Assembly: GCA_035620895.1 (NCBI GenBank)
Contig: DASPFY010000001.1
Coordinates: forward strand, 59,234-123,233
Direction of reading: 5' to 3'
DNA length: 64,000 bases
DNA from: TA-21 sp035620895
Lineage (GTDB): Archaea > Thermoproteota > Nitrososphaeria > Nitrososphaerales > Nitrososphaeraceae
Below, piece by piece: positions 9,626 to 18,246 of the stretch. The notes beneath the pieces are model-generated. The model saw nothing but the letters and a program-made list of their open reading frames with translations. It made no database searches and was not told the DNA's origin. Each line of letters opens with the position of its first letter. Position 1 is the stretch's first letter. The translations under genes and the position numbers were made by a program.

Positions 9626-9928
9626 TTACGTGCTTATATCCCAATCGTGGATATCTTTTTGAAATTCGTTTAGTCCTTTTTTAGTTATAGATACTTCGGT
9701 ACCAATAATTTTGATATAACCTGAATCTCTGGCATACTGTTTGATGACATTTAGTTTATCATTCTCGGTGAAGCCATCCTTCAATGTTCCGAAGTTAAAA
9801 AAATCCAACAGATTAAACTTGGTTGGCAAATTATTTTCTAAAGCATTCAGATAATTTTCCCACAGCTCTTCCATAAAATTCCAAATAATTTTTATTCTAT
9901 CACTTTCTGAAACTTTAGCTAATGCCAA
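9626..9928 (-). CDS. Hypothetical winged-helix-like protein, 100 aa
   Basis: Small helical protein. The C-terminal half (KQYARDSGYIKIIGTEVSIT then KKGLNEFQKD) has the helix plus beta-wing pattern of archaeal winged-helix domains; the N-terminal half is a long amphipathic helix (KIIWNFMEELWENYLNALE). It could be a small DNA-binding protein. No specific family recognised. It is the downstream neighbour of a C2H2 protein on the same strand. Confidence 0.7.
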   Translation of the reverse strand: MALAKVSESDRIKIIWNFMEELWENYLNALENNLPTKFNLLDFFNFGTLKDGFTENDKLNVIKQYARDSGYIKIIGTEVSITKKGLNEFQKDIHDWDIST

Positions 9929-10048
9929 TACTAGACATTGTTATTTGCACATTATTACATTTAGTAGTTAGGTTTTAACATAGATCTGGCGTTCATAATA
10001 ATTTCTTGATATTATGTATTTAAGAAAATAGAAGTATCGAGGACTCAT

Positions 10049-10297
10049 TTATTTATAATACCCAAAATTAGAGTGTTCAAAGTATTTATCTTGGCCCGAT
10101 CCTTGAGTATTTAGAAGTCGAAAGTGAATCTGCTTGTGCTCGTTAAATTCTGTTTTATCTTTAAAGATTTTGTTGCATGATTGACATTGAAAAAGTGATT
10201 TCGTATGGGCCAAATCAATATGATGGTCTAATTCTGTTGTGTTAATGAATGCCATTCCACAGATTTTACAATGAGCTGCGGAGCTCCTGGCAGCCAT
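10049..10297 (-). CDS. Two-finger C2H2 zinc-finger protein, 82 aa
   Basis: Two classical C2H2 fingers: CKIC then HHIDLAH (residues ~10-31) and CQSC then HKQIH (~38-58), each with the hydrophobic core Phe and Leu or Phe in place (MAFINTTELDHH, NKIFKDKTEFNEH). C2H2 proteins are sparse in archaea but recurrent in this lineage. The tail is polar and unstructured. Probably nucleic-acid binding; no target can be inferred. Related one-finger proteins lie at 11669-11803 and 55617-55808. Confidence 0.85.
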   Translation of the reverse strand: MAARSSAAHCKICGMAFINTTELDHHIDLAHTKSLFQCQSCNKIFKDKTEFNEHKQIHFRLLNTQGSGQDKYFEHSNFGYYK

Positions 10298-10420
10298 ACA
10301 TCAAATAATCTGCAACAAAGAATATAATCACTACTAATTTCTATATCGCCAGTGATATTGTTGTAACGGTCAGGTACATGGATATTTGCGTATGTAGAAT
10401 GCCTTGGCTATATGCTATTC

Positions 10421-11473
10421 TCATCTGTCTCGAAAATGGGGCAACACTTTTTTTGAAAATAATCTGATAAATTCAACTTCATCTGGGCTCGTACTGTGTA
10501 CATATATTTGTGTAAATCCTGCGTGAAAATATTTTTCGATTGGGGTTATTAGATCCTCAATAGAAGTAACGATTATTGTTGATTTTTTCTGTTCATCATC
10601 AGATACTTCTTGTCGTGCTTTTTGTTCTAGAATCCTTGGATCACCTATTTTAATATTAAACGCATCATCTATCTGTGTAGTACGCCAGAACTCACATGCT
10701 TTGAAAGCTTTATCATAATCCTCAGAATAAGAGACCTTTGGTTTTGCTATTTTTTGGAGTGAATCAGGATCCTTATTTACCTCTCGGGCTGCACTATCAA
10801 AAATATCAAAGACTTCGCCGGCTTGTTCGGGTTTTGAAGTTGTAATCAGACCGTCAGTATACTTAGCAGCAGCTTTAATTGCTTGCGGACCTGAGCCTGC
10901 CATATACAATGGAATATTAGTGACAGGAGGAGTATACAGTTTTGCGTTTTTAATTTTGAAATATTTTCCTTTGAATGTTACAAAATCATCATCCTCGATA
11001 CTGATTTCATAACTGTTATTTTCTTCAGAATCATTATTCGAAGTCCTATTTCTATTCCATAAATTGTTTATGATTTGAATAGCTTCGATTGTTCTCTCAA
11101 CCCTAATTTCTGCAGCCGGCCAGTCAAATCCTAGGGGTACTTCGTTCATAGCTTCCCCTGATCCCACACCAAGTCCAATCCGCCCCGGATATAATACGTC
11201 CAAAGATGCAAAGGCTTGTGCAATTATTCCAGGATTATATCGATATACACCTGCCGTAACCCCTGTCAAAAACTTCATTTTTCTTGTTCTTTCAGCGACT
11301 GCTGAAATCCACACCCATGTAAAGTTTCCACGACCATTATTATGGGACCATGGATGAAAATGATCACTTGTAAGCGTCGCATTAAACCCTCCTTTTTCCG
11401 CCTCTTTAACAAAACCGATCAATTGCTGCATTGAATATTGTTCTTGTGACGCCCAATAGCCTATTTCTGTCAT
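10421..11473 (-). CDS. F420-dependent LLM-class oxidoreductase (luciferase-like TIM barrel)
   Basis: The sequence follows the LLM flavin/F420 oxidoreductase family throughout: N-terminal EIGYWASQEQYSMQQLIGFV, TSDHFHPWSHNNG, the core RIGLGVGSGEAMNEVPLG, PLYMAGSGPQAI in the barrel and a C-terminal VHSTSPDEVEFIRLF. It is closest in style to the F420-dependent glucose-6-phosphate dehydrogenase and methylene-H4MPT reductase-like branch; the substrate is unknown. I start at ATG 11473, where homology begins. A longer frame to 11569 adds a non-homologous leader, and a TATA-like TTTATAAATATTATATA lies ~20-30 bases before 11473. Confidence 0.9.
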   Translation of the reverse strand: MTEIGYWASQEQYSMQQLIGFVKEAEKGGFNATLTSDHFHPWSHNNGRGNFTWVWISAVAERTRKMKFLTGVTAGVYRYNPGIIAQAFASLDVLYPGRIGLGVGSGEAMNEVPLGFDWPAAEIRVERTIEAIQIINNLWNRNRTSNNDSEENNSYEISIEDDDFVTFKGKYFKIKNAKLYTPPVTNIPLYMAGSGPQAIKAAAKYTDGLITTSKPEQAGEVFDIFDSAAREVNKDPDSLQKIAKPKVSYSEDYDKAFKACEFWRTTQIDDAFNIKIGDPRILEQKARQEVSDDEQKKSTIIVTSIEDLITPIEKYFHAGFTQIYVHSTSPDEVEFIRLFSKKVLPHFRDR

Positions 11474-11483
11474 ATTATAGTAA

Positions 11484-11500
11484 GGTATATAATATTTATA
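11484..11500 (-). promoter_or_regulatory. TATA-box promoter of the LLM oxidoreductase
   Basis: Reading the minus strand, TTTATAAATATTATATA lies ~15-30 bases before the ATG at 11473. This is the usual spacing for an archaeal TATA box with a leaderless or very short-leader transcript, and it supports the shorter start. Confidence 0.5.
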
Positions 11501-11668
11501 AACCAGTAACAAATTTCCAATTTGAAATATATATCTAAGGAATATAATTTTGTTAACATTACCATACATGGTAATTGATTAAATCTAGTAAAAATACTTC
11601 ATTGAAATAATCTTTTCAAAAGCGTAATCAAAAAATCATTAAAAATACTGGATTGTTTGCAGTTTTAC

Positions 11669-11803
11669 TCAGCCAACTCCAGTAGGCTCCTCTTTATTCT
11701 GATGCTCTAATTTCATATGCTGTTGCTTCTCTTGTTGAGTTGCAAACATTATACCGCAAATGTGACATTTTAAATTATCACTACCAGAGACTTCCTGTGT
11801 CAT
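11669..11803 (-). CDS. 44-aa single C2H2 zinc-finger protein
   Basis: ATG at 11803 opens 44 codons containing one C2H2 finger (KCHICGIMFATQQEKQQHMK then EHQ; Cys-x2-Cys and His-x4-His spacing) and a short acidic tail ending at TGA 11669. The finger core matches the other C2H2 proteins nearby. Separated from the LLM oxidoreductase by ~200 bases. Function unknown. Confidence 0.7.
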   Translation of the reverse strand: MTQEVSGSDNLKCHICGIMFATQQEKQQHMKLEHQNKEEPTGVG

Positions 11804-11984
11804 TCAGTTACTATCTCCAAGCAGAACATGTATAATATTCCACTCTATCATTTAAATCTGTTACTTAACTCATTCGAATATGTTGATTGTTAATGACTAA
11901 ATGTACTATTTAAAAATAGTAATTACTCTTTAGATATATCTAGTAAATCATTTTAAATTTTGTTGTACACAATTAATCAGGGAA

Positions 11985-12080
11985 AAACTTTCGGTTTTTG
12001 GCTCCGTTCACCGAAAGTACATAGCTTCAACAACGATGGAAGGGATGCCAAACACGGGGCTGGCAACTCCCTTTCATCAC
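11985..12080. ncRNA. Candidate structured RNA: two strong hairpins
   Basis: A GC-rich island in AT-rich intergenic DNA. Hairpin A pairs ACTTTCGGT (11987-11995) with ACCGAAAGT (12010-12018), nine perfect pairs. Hairpin B pairs GATGGAAGGGA (12035-12045) with TCCCTTTCATC (12068-12078), allowing one G-U, continued by TGCCA (12046-12050) with TGGCA (12061-12065) around a 10-base loop with an AC bulge. Read on the minus strand, hairpin A is followed by TTTTT, terminator-like, so a transcript downstream of the 71-aa gene at 12111 is plausible. I do not recognise an Rfam family. Confidence 0.5.
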
Positions 12081-12110
12081 ACAATTAAGGTTTAAGCAGA
12101 AAATTGGATT

Positions 12111-12326
12111 TCATATATTCTGAGTAATTGCAATAATATCTAATGTAGAGTTACCAATAATATTATTAAATTCACTTTTTGCTTTATCGGTTAGATTTTT
12201 TACCTCTGGAAGACTTCCAATTTTTTCTACTCCCTTCTTTACGCCTCCAAAAAATGTATCCCAACCCAAACCTACCATCGCCAAAATAACTAGAATAGCT
12301 AATATAAGAACAATCCATCCTATCAA
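12111..12326 (-). CDS. Small single-pass membrane protein, 71 aa
   Basis: An N-terminal membrane helix (WIVLILAILVILAMVGLG) is followed by an amphipathic tail (GVKKGVEKIGSLPEVKNLTD). The architecture resembles small anchored proteins with a cytosolic or extracellular helix. No family recognised. The structured RNA candidate lies immediately downstream on the same strand. Confidence 0.75.
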   Translation of the reverse strand: MIGWIVLILAILVILAMVGLGWDTFFGGVKKGVEKIGSLPEVKNLTDKAKSEFNNIIGNSTLDIIAITQNI

Positions 12327-12572
12327 TTAAAAATACTTTCAGATAGAGTATGCTTTAAACTTTGAGTTAATTGAATATTCGGAAAATCATGTGAGTTATT
12401 TAATTTTCTAACTAAAAGTCAAATTTATTTATCCCGTAGGCATCATAATGAAAATATTCAACTCAATTGTTTACAATGTGATAGCTAGGTAAAATAATTC
12501 ACTTGGTATCAGAGTTGATTTATTATTGAAGACTGATACTAAATATTGAACAAAAAGTAGAATATATCCTCA

Positions 12573-13286
12573 TTAAATACTATAATGAATTCCATTGCTG
12601 CAATTGCCAGCTTCAATGGAATAACAAACGCAACCTTCTCTTAACATCACATTTTGAAAAGATATTGGATAACCTGTTCCAGAGTTATCATTGTTTGGTA
12701 TCAATGAATTATGAGGAATAAAGGTAATTGACTCAGGGTCGTCCTTGTCTAAAAATCCAAACATGAGTTGAGACACTTCTACTTCGTATCTGATTGAGTA
12801 AGGAAAATTACCAGTCTTGTTCCACCACTCAATTCCAGTAAACTGATTCGCTCCAGTATAATCAAAGTTCATTCCAAGGGGAAAATCGAAGATCTCTGTT
12901 TCTGCAGTGAGTTGATCAGTAAGAGTATATCTAATTTGTCTATTTTTTTTGTACATCGTAATCATCCGCAGATACGAATGCCCAACCACTGGTAATACTT
13001 TCCTAAACCTGTACCTATTAACACCCTGAAAAATTGCTTCAAAATAATCTTGATCGTCAAACTGACAAATCAGATTCAGTTCAACAGGAATATTCCGAAT
13101 ATTAAACAATTCCAGTAGGTACAGCATCCACGATTTGTCTGGAATTTGATTTCCAATATCGGCAACTATCTTGATAATGTCAGATATAGCAGTCACACCT
13201 CCAGGAAATAATGGAATACCTCGATTCTTATCCAATATACGACAAAATGAGCCTACCCAATAATGCAATATGTTTAGAAATAACAT
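12573..13286 (-). CDS. Hypothetical protein, 237 aa
   Basis: Soluble, no clear signal peptide despite a hydrophobic start (MLFLNILHYWVGSFC). Aromatic-rich strands (NFDYTGANQFTGIEWWNK, YSIRYEVEVSQLMFGFLD) suggest a beta-sandwich. The C-terminus has a cysteine cluster (EGCVCYSIEAGNCSNG) that could bind metal or form disulfides. Neighbours share no obvious pathway. I do not recognise it. Confidence 0.7.
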   Translation of the reverse strand: MLFLNILHYWVGSFCRILDKNRGIPLFPGGVTAISDIIKIVADIGNQIPDKSWMLYLLELFNIRNIPVELNLICQFDDQDYFEAIFQGVNRYRFRKVLPVVGHSYLRMITMYKKNRQIRYTLTDQLTAETEIFDFPLGMNFDYTGANQFTGIEWWNKTGNFPYSIRYEVEVSQLMFGFLDKDDPESITFIPHNSLIPNNDNSGTGYPISFQNVMLREGCVCYSIEAGNCSNGIHYSI

Positions 13287-13440
13287 ATTATATAATTAAG
13301 ATTTACTAATACCTTTCTCGACATATTCCATGCATGCAATATCAATTACTAATTTGATATACTGCAAATTGATATCCTGCCAAGTAACTGGAAAATATTA
13401 GATAAGTAAGTATGCCAATAATTAATGTGGATTCATAATC

Positions 13441-14085
13441 TTATTCATTCGTATTATCAGTTCTGGTCCATGGAAACCTATTTCCTATAACCTTATTCCA
13501 ATTTATTTTTACTAGCAAATAGAAAGTAATTAAGATTCCAGTGCTACTAAGAATTATAGCTATGATAATGCTGGTTGGATTGTCTGTGTTTGTAAATTCT
13601 GAAATAATGCTTTGAACGAATGGTCGCCCCAAAAGCACTCCAATCCATACTATAAACTCATTATATAATAGTACTCCAACAAATAGTGATACTGCAAACT
13701 TCCATGGGTTGTATTTTGTTAGTCCTAAAGTGATGTAAATGAGATTTTCAGAAAATGGGATTATTGGAGCCACGAGCGCTCCTATCCATCCGTACTTACT
13801 CAAGAGTTTTTGAAGTGACATTGTTCTTCCTTTTGACTTTTTAGCGATGATATTGCGTCCGGTATAAGCAAGATAAAAGATGATCATTTTTGCGGCAACA
13901 TAACCAATAGTACCAGAAAGTGAGATGAGATGAGGATCCAAATTCTTGTTAAATGCAGCTATAAGAGGAAGTGGGAAGTAGGGTATCGGCAGAAAGAACA
14001 ATATACTGATAATAAAGCTCACAAATAAAATGCCTAGATATCCAAAGTAATCGTATAACAACAGCAGCTCATCAAGAGTGATCAA
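13441..14085 (-). CDS. VTT/DedA-like membrane protein
   Basis: About five to six membrane helices. The central FLPIPYFPLPLIAAF, the small-residue GTIGYVAAKMIIFYLAYTGR and the KYGWIGALVAPIIPFSENLIY segments match the SNARE-associated/VTT (DedA, TVP38-TMEM64) family, whose members are proposed lipid-flipping or envelope-homeostasis proteins. The loop proline and the small residues of the re-entrant loop are visible. The C-terminal ~20 residues are basic. Exact substrate unknown. Confidence 0.75.
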   Translation of the reverse strand: MITLDELLLLYDYFGYLGILFVSFIISILFFLPIPYFPLPLIAAFNKNLDPHLISLSGTIGYVAAKMIIFYLAYTGRNIIAKKSKGRTMSLQKLLSKYGWIGALVAPIIPFSENLIYITLGLTKYNPWKFAVSLFVGVLLYNEFIVWIGVLLGRPFVQSIISEFTNTDNPTSIIIAIILSSTGILITFYLLVKINWNKVIGNRFPWTRTDNTNE

Positions 14086-14291
14086 GACAGGTAGACTAAG
14101 TTAAAATAATATATTAAAGTGTTATAAAAATCGAAATTATATTTGCATTACGAAATATAGTAAGGAACAGTACGACAACTAATATTGAATCAATAAGTAG
14201 ATAAGCTATTGAACTTGGACTAAATTTGTCCTTCAAGAATTATGGAAAATCGTATATAGAATAGATATGTAGATAACTGGTGATTTGAAAT

Positions 14292-14690
14292 TTGTTCTTT
14301 GACGCAATATCTGAAGAATTATTTCATGAAATACCTATGGCACCTATTGTCAGATCTCAAGTATTATTGAATATAGAGCGCTTTGAAATAGGGCAAAGCT
14401 ATGTTACGGCGAAAATACAAAATAGATATGAAGAAAATGTTATGATTAACATACAGGGAGGTCGACCTGGGATAGAACTTCAAGAAAGTCTTTTTAGAAT
14501 TAAAAATGCTGAAAATCAAGTCCCTTTGCAGTATGCATACATAAGAGCAAACTTGATTCAAACAGGGAAAATATTTGTCAGAAAGCTTCCAGTTATTGGC
14601 ATGAGAGATTGGTTATTAATCTATGAGGATAAGTTGGTTGAACTGTCGGTAAAAGACGCCTATGATGAGTTGGAAATTGTTGTTGTTTAA
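14292..14690 (+). CDS. Hypothetical protein, 132 aa
   Basis: Soluble beta-rich protein starting at TTG 14292. Segments VLLNIERFEIGQSYVTAKIQ and EENVMINIQGGRPG look like a small barrel; the tail is acidic (KDAYDELEIVVV). No recognised domain, no Cys pattern and no signal peptide. Divergent from the VTT gene. The open frame with sensible composition supports a real gene. Confidence 0.65.
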   Translation: MFFDAISEELFHEIPMAPIVRSQVLLNIERFEIGQSYVTAKIQNRYEENVMINIQGGRPGIELQESLFRIKNAENQVPLQYAYIRANLIQTGKIFVRKLPVIGMRDWLLIYEDKLVELSVKDAYDELEIVVV

Positions 14691-14860
14691 AGAAAACTCC
14701 ATGAGGTGGATCTTGTATTGCCAAGAAGAGTTCAAAATTTTTTAACGTAAATTGATTTGATATTCTTGTAAATGAATGGAACAAAAAAAACAAAGTAATT
14801 TTGATACTCGAAATAGTACTAGATAAAACTAAATATATATTGCATTGTTAAAAAAAGTAG

Positions 14861-15103
14861 TTAGTGACCACCACAGCCACATCCATGTTCGGCTCCATGA
14901 TGATGAGCACTTGAATTTTCTGAACATGTAGGACAGAGCGGACTATTATTTTCTGACATGAATGTAATCCCGCAGGAACTACACTTTAGCTTTTGAATAC
15001 CTTCCATAAATTGTAAACCCCGAATACCATAATTAATGTCTTTCTTGGGATAAGATCCTTTGTATGTCATATTTGTACTGTCCAATTTGCATTCTGCATA
15101 CAA
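14861..15103 (-). CDS. Zinc-ribbon protein with His/Cys-rich metal-binding tail
   Basis: 80 residues: a central zinc ribbon (KCSSC then LCPTC) followed by a C-terminal tail HHHGAEHGCGCGGH containing five His and two Cys among Gly residues, typical of metal-storage or metallochaperone tails (Ni, Cu or Zn). The start could be later, at the Met before TYKGS or at MEGIQKLKC (15007, 48 aa). It is transcribed divergently from the cupredoxin-cyclase with only ~70 bases between them, so a shared metal-responsive control region is plausible, as an inference from context. Confidence 0.75.
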   Translation of the reverse strand: MYAECKLDSTNMTYKGSYPKKDINYGIRGLQFMEGIQKLKCSSCGITFMSENNSPLCPTCSENSSAHHHGAEHGCGCGGH

Positions 15104-15173
15104 TAAAAGTCTGAAACCAAAATAGGGTAAAAAGTACGTAAGGTTATATTCCCTAACAATTATTTAGAATTGA

Positions 15174-16241
15174 TTGAAACAATTTGTTGTCATTCCTAGG
15201 TTTAAAGAGAATACTAATGAAATAATGTACTTTGAACCCAGGATTATTAAGGTTATCAAGGGTGAATCAATAACTTGGATCAATCGAGATACTAAAGTAC
15301 ATAATTTAAGTTCGGGGGATGCAAACTCAACTTTGCCAAGTCCTTTCTTTCAAACTGGCAGTATGTTGCCGGGAGAGTCCACAACTGTTAAGATTGATAG
15401 TAATCAACAAAGTATACCATACTACTGTACTATACATCCTTCTGAAAGAGGAGTGATTGGTATGTTACCCAAACCGGAGGACCAGATGACGGAAGAGGAG
15501 AAAACCAGGTTTTTGGACGACATAAACTTGGCTATATCTGACAATGCAAATCAAAAAATATTAACTCGCCTTCAGAGACAACTAGATCCTGCAATTATTG
15601 AATATCTGAGCGACCCTCATGCCCCGCTAATCCAGAACAGACTAATGACTATTGTGTTTTGGGATATTAGTAATTTCTCAAAATTAACCGAAGTTTTTAA
15701 AGATCATCCGGAGCTAATTGCTGTATTTCTCAATGAATACCTCGGCGTAGCAGTCCCCATTATACATGAATATGGTGGAATTATTGATAAATTCATTGGA
15801 GATGGTATACTTGCTTATTTTGGATTTACAGAACCGAATGATGATGGTTCAATTGGTGCCTCAAATGCAATTCTCGCAGCTTTAAAGCTCAAGAATGCAT
15901 TTCAGATTTTTAAACAGAATTGGTTGGATATATGGAAGACGGTTAATAACTTTGATATAAATATAGACATAAAATGCGGTGTTAATACTGGCTCAGTTCT
16001 AGTTGGACTCATGGGAAGTCAAGAAAGGGATCAGTTTACTGTAATAGGAACTCACGTGAACTTGGCAAGCAGGTTAGAAGGAATAGCTGAAGCGGATCAA
16101 ATCGTTATATCACAATATACAATGGAAAAGGTTGCACAAAAATTCAATCTCGAATCTATTCAATTAAGAGAAGAAAAAATAAAAGCATTTGAAGATATTA
16201 CGGAGTATTATGTAGTTCTTAGTCAAAATAAAGTTTCTTGA
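15174..16241 (+). CDS. Cupredoxin-class III nucleotidyl cyclase fusion
   Basis: Residues ~1-100 are a cupredoxin (plastocyanin/halocyanin-like) domain with type-1 copper ligands His43 (VHN), Cys85 and His88 (YYCTIHP). The usual axial Met of the HPxM pattern is Glu91 here; Met97 is further on. Residues ~155-350 are a class III adenylate/guanylate cyclase domain: metal Asp164 (FWDIS) and Asp210 (IGDG), substrate Lys206, Asn296 and Arg300 (VNLASR), with Thr289 (FTVIG) at the position that is Asp in classical adenylyl cyclases. There is no signal peptide, so both domains appear cytoplasmic. A linker of ~50 residues, partly helical, joins them. TTG start at 15174. Copper- or redox-controlled cyclic-nucleotide synthesis is the natural inference. 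Confidence 0.9.
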   Translation: MKQFVVIPRFKENTNEIMYFEPRIIKVIKGESITWINRDTKVHNLSSGDANSTLPSPFFQTGSMLPGESTTVKIDSNQQSIPYYCTIHPSERGVIGMLPKPEDQMTEEEKTRFLDDINLAISDNANQKILTRLQRQLDPAIIEYLSDPHAPLIQNRLMTIVFWDISNFSKLTEVFKDHPELIAVFLNEYLGVAVPIIHEYGGIIDKFIGDGILAYFGFTEPNDDGSIGASNAILAALKLKNAFQIFKQNWLDIWKTVNNFDINIDIKCGVNTGSVLVGLMGSQERDQFTVIGTHVNLASRLEGIAEADQIVISQYTMEKVAQKFNLESIQLREEKIKAFEDITEYYVVLSQNKVS

Positions 16242-16305
16242 CATCGGAACGAATGTTCGGTGCTTTTTTACAAGCAATACGATCTTAGATAATAGTGATC
16301 ATATA

Positions 16306-17460
16306 TTGAAACAATGCAAGCTCGCGGTCCTTTCATTAATGCTTGCCAGAGTAGTATATACGATTAATTGGTTTAACATTGCTTCTATCTTCTATCTAAT
16401 AGCCTCGGATTTTAGAGAAGACATTGCCATGCTAGGAATAATAAGTGCTAGTTTTCTTCTCGGTGTAGGTCTGTTTCAAGTACCTGCTGGAATCATGGCC
16501 GCAAGAATTGGCCCGAGAAATATTGCGATATATGGAATCATGATTGCTTCATCAGCAGCATTAGTAACTGGATTAGCTAGTGATACTACTCAAATCATTG
16601 TATTGAGATTTATAATCGGTATAGGAATGGCTTGTTTCTTTGGACCAAGTGTTATTCTCGTTTCAAAATATTTAGGAAAAGAATCAGAAGGATTAGGTAT
16701 TGGATTGCTAAATTCGGCTCATGCCTTGGGTGGAATTGTAGGATTATTTGGCTGGGTGGTATTGGCAGAATTTGTTGGTTGGAGAGCCACACTCATTTTG
16801 AGTGGTGGATTAGGAATATCAACCGCCATTTTGTTAGGCAGTACGTTGCTGAGGGATGTGGATGAAATAAAGAAAGAATTTAAGCTTAAAGTATCTCACG
16901 TTTTTGACACATTATTTAACAGGTCCTTAATAATCCTTGGATTAACATTGCTTGGATTTCAAGCAGGATCGAGTATGATTTTAACATTCAGTGTATTCTA
17001 CTTTGTGGACAATTTAAAGATCAATCCAATTGAAGCAGGACTAATAGGAAGTCTGAGTTTGGTTGTAGGTCTTGTTTCCTCCCCTTTTTTTGGAAAACTC
17101 TACGACAAAATTGGGAATGCAAGGAAATTGCTTTTTATTTCAGGAATTATTAGCGCATCCAGCTTGGTAGGTTTCGCCACCGATTCGTTATACGTAATCA
17201 TAGTTTCCATTATTGTAACAGGATTTTTCCTATCGGCAGGCTTCGTAATAGTATATGCAAAAGCAAAAGAAATCAACAAGGCTCTGCCTCAATATCAAAC
17301 TCTCGCCGTAGGTTTTGTTAACGGTATTTCATTATTTGGAGTCATTTGGGTTCCGGTTTTATTTTCCAGTATAGTCAGCGGATTGGGATATGAGATTGCA
17401 TGGTTGTTAGGTTGTTTGGTTGTGATTTTACTGATACTTCCAGTGGTCAGGCTTAAATGA
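16306..17460 (+). CDS. MFS transporter
   Basis: Twelve-helix major facilitator superfamily protein of usual length (384 aa). The MFS loop signature between helices 2 and 3 is visible as GIMAARIGPRNIAIYG, with a second-half counterpart GKLYDKIGNARKLLF. RFIIGIGMACFFGPSVILVSKYLG matches helix 4. The substrate is not predictable. It starts at TTG 16306, ~65 bases after the cyclase stop on the same strand, so it may be co-expressed; a link to copper is only contextual. Confidence 0.88.
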   Translation: MKQCKLAVLSLMLARVVYTINWFNIASIFYLIASDFREDIAMLGIISASFLLGVGLFQVPAGIMAARIGPRNIAIYGIMIASSAALVTGLASDTTQIIVLRFIIGIGMACFFGPSVILVSKYLGKESEGLGIGLLNSAHALGGIVGLFGWVVLAEFVGWRATLILSGGLGISTAILLGSTLLRDVDEIKKEFKLKVSHVFDTLFNRSLIILGLTLLGFQAGSSMILTFSVFYFVDNLKINPIEAGLIGSLSLVVGLVSSPFFGKLYDKIGNARKLLFISGIISASSLVGFATDSLYVIIVSIIVTGFFLSAGFVIVYAKAKEINKALPQYQTLAVGFVNGISLFGVIWVPVLFSSIVSGLGYEIAWLLGCLVVILLILPVVRLK

Positions 17461-17600
17461 ACAAATTATTTGGTATCGAGATCAAATATTATAGACTATC
17501 AGATAATTAAAATCCCTTCTACTTATTCTACCGTTAATATATGTCGAGTTTGAACTAAATATTCAAATGATATTCTATGATTAAAAAGGTGAATATCTGA

Positions 17601-18056
17601 ATGAACTGGGATAATAAAATGAGAGACTATGGATATATTGGCCTATTTATCGTGATTGGGGTATTTATTCTTCCGATTGTGCAGCAATCGGTATTTGCGA
17701 ACCATGGTAAGGAGATAACTCTAAAGTTAAGTGATGCGCAGTTTTATTTACCACTAGGTAAGAACATACTACAAATTAAGTTAACAACGACATATTCGGT
17801 TACTGATCCTGCCACAGTGGATAAACAAATTAGTGGAATCATGAAAATATATACGGCGAATGGTACATTAATTAAAACGACATCTATACCAAATGGATTC
17901 AAAGCAGATAAAAATGGTTTTCAGCAATTTGTTACCAGTTTACCAAATAGTACGATTCAATCTATTACTACCGTTGTATTATTTACAGACATGAACAAGA
18001 CTGCTCCATTATCAAATACCATAACAAATAATTTAGTTCTAAACAAAACCCAATAA
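17601..18056 (+). CDS. Secreted hypothetical protein, 151 aa
   Basis: A signal peptide or anchor (residues ~12-33, IGLFIVIGVFILPIVQQSVFA) followed by an extracellular beta-rich domain (EITLKLSDAQFYLPLGKNILQIKLTTTYSV is strand-like). Asn sequons (NGT, NST, NKT) fit archaeal N-glycosylation. Function unknown. It lies downstream of the MFS gene with ~140 bases between. Confidence 0.75.
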   Translation: MNWDNKMRDYGYIGLFIVIGVFILPIVQQSVFANHGKEITLKLSDAQFYLPLGKNILQIKLTTTYSVTDPATVDKQISGIMKIYTANGTLIKTTSIPNGFKADKNGFQQFVTSLPNSTIQSITTVVLFTDMNKTAPLSNTITNNLVLNKTQ

Positions 18057-18246
18057 TACATATAATAGACCTCACAATTTTCCATCATTCAAACAGTTGT
18101 AATAAAAATAGAAAGAAATGAATAACAATAATTAATTGTCTCAAAAAATGTCTTCAATTAGAAATATTTTATTTTTCTTTTCTATAAAGTAGTATTCGAT
18201 AATTAGTAGTACTTAAATAATTTCTTTCTGAAAGTAAAGTTAGAGA

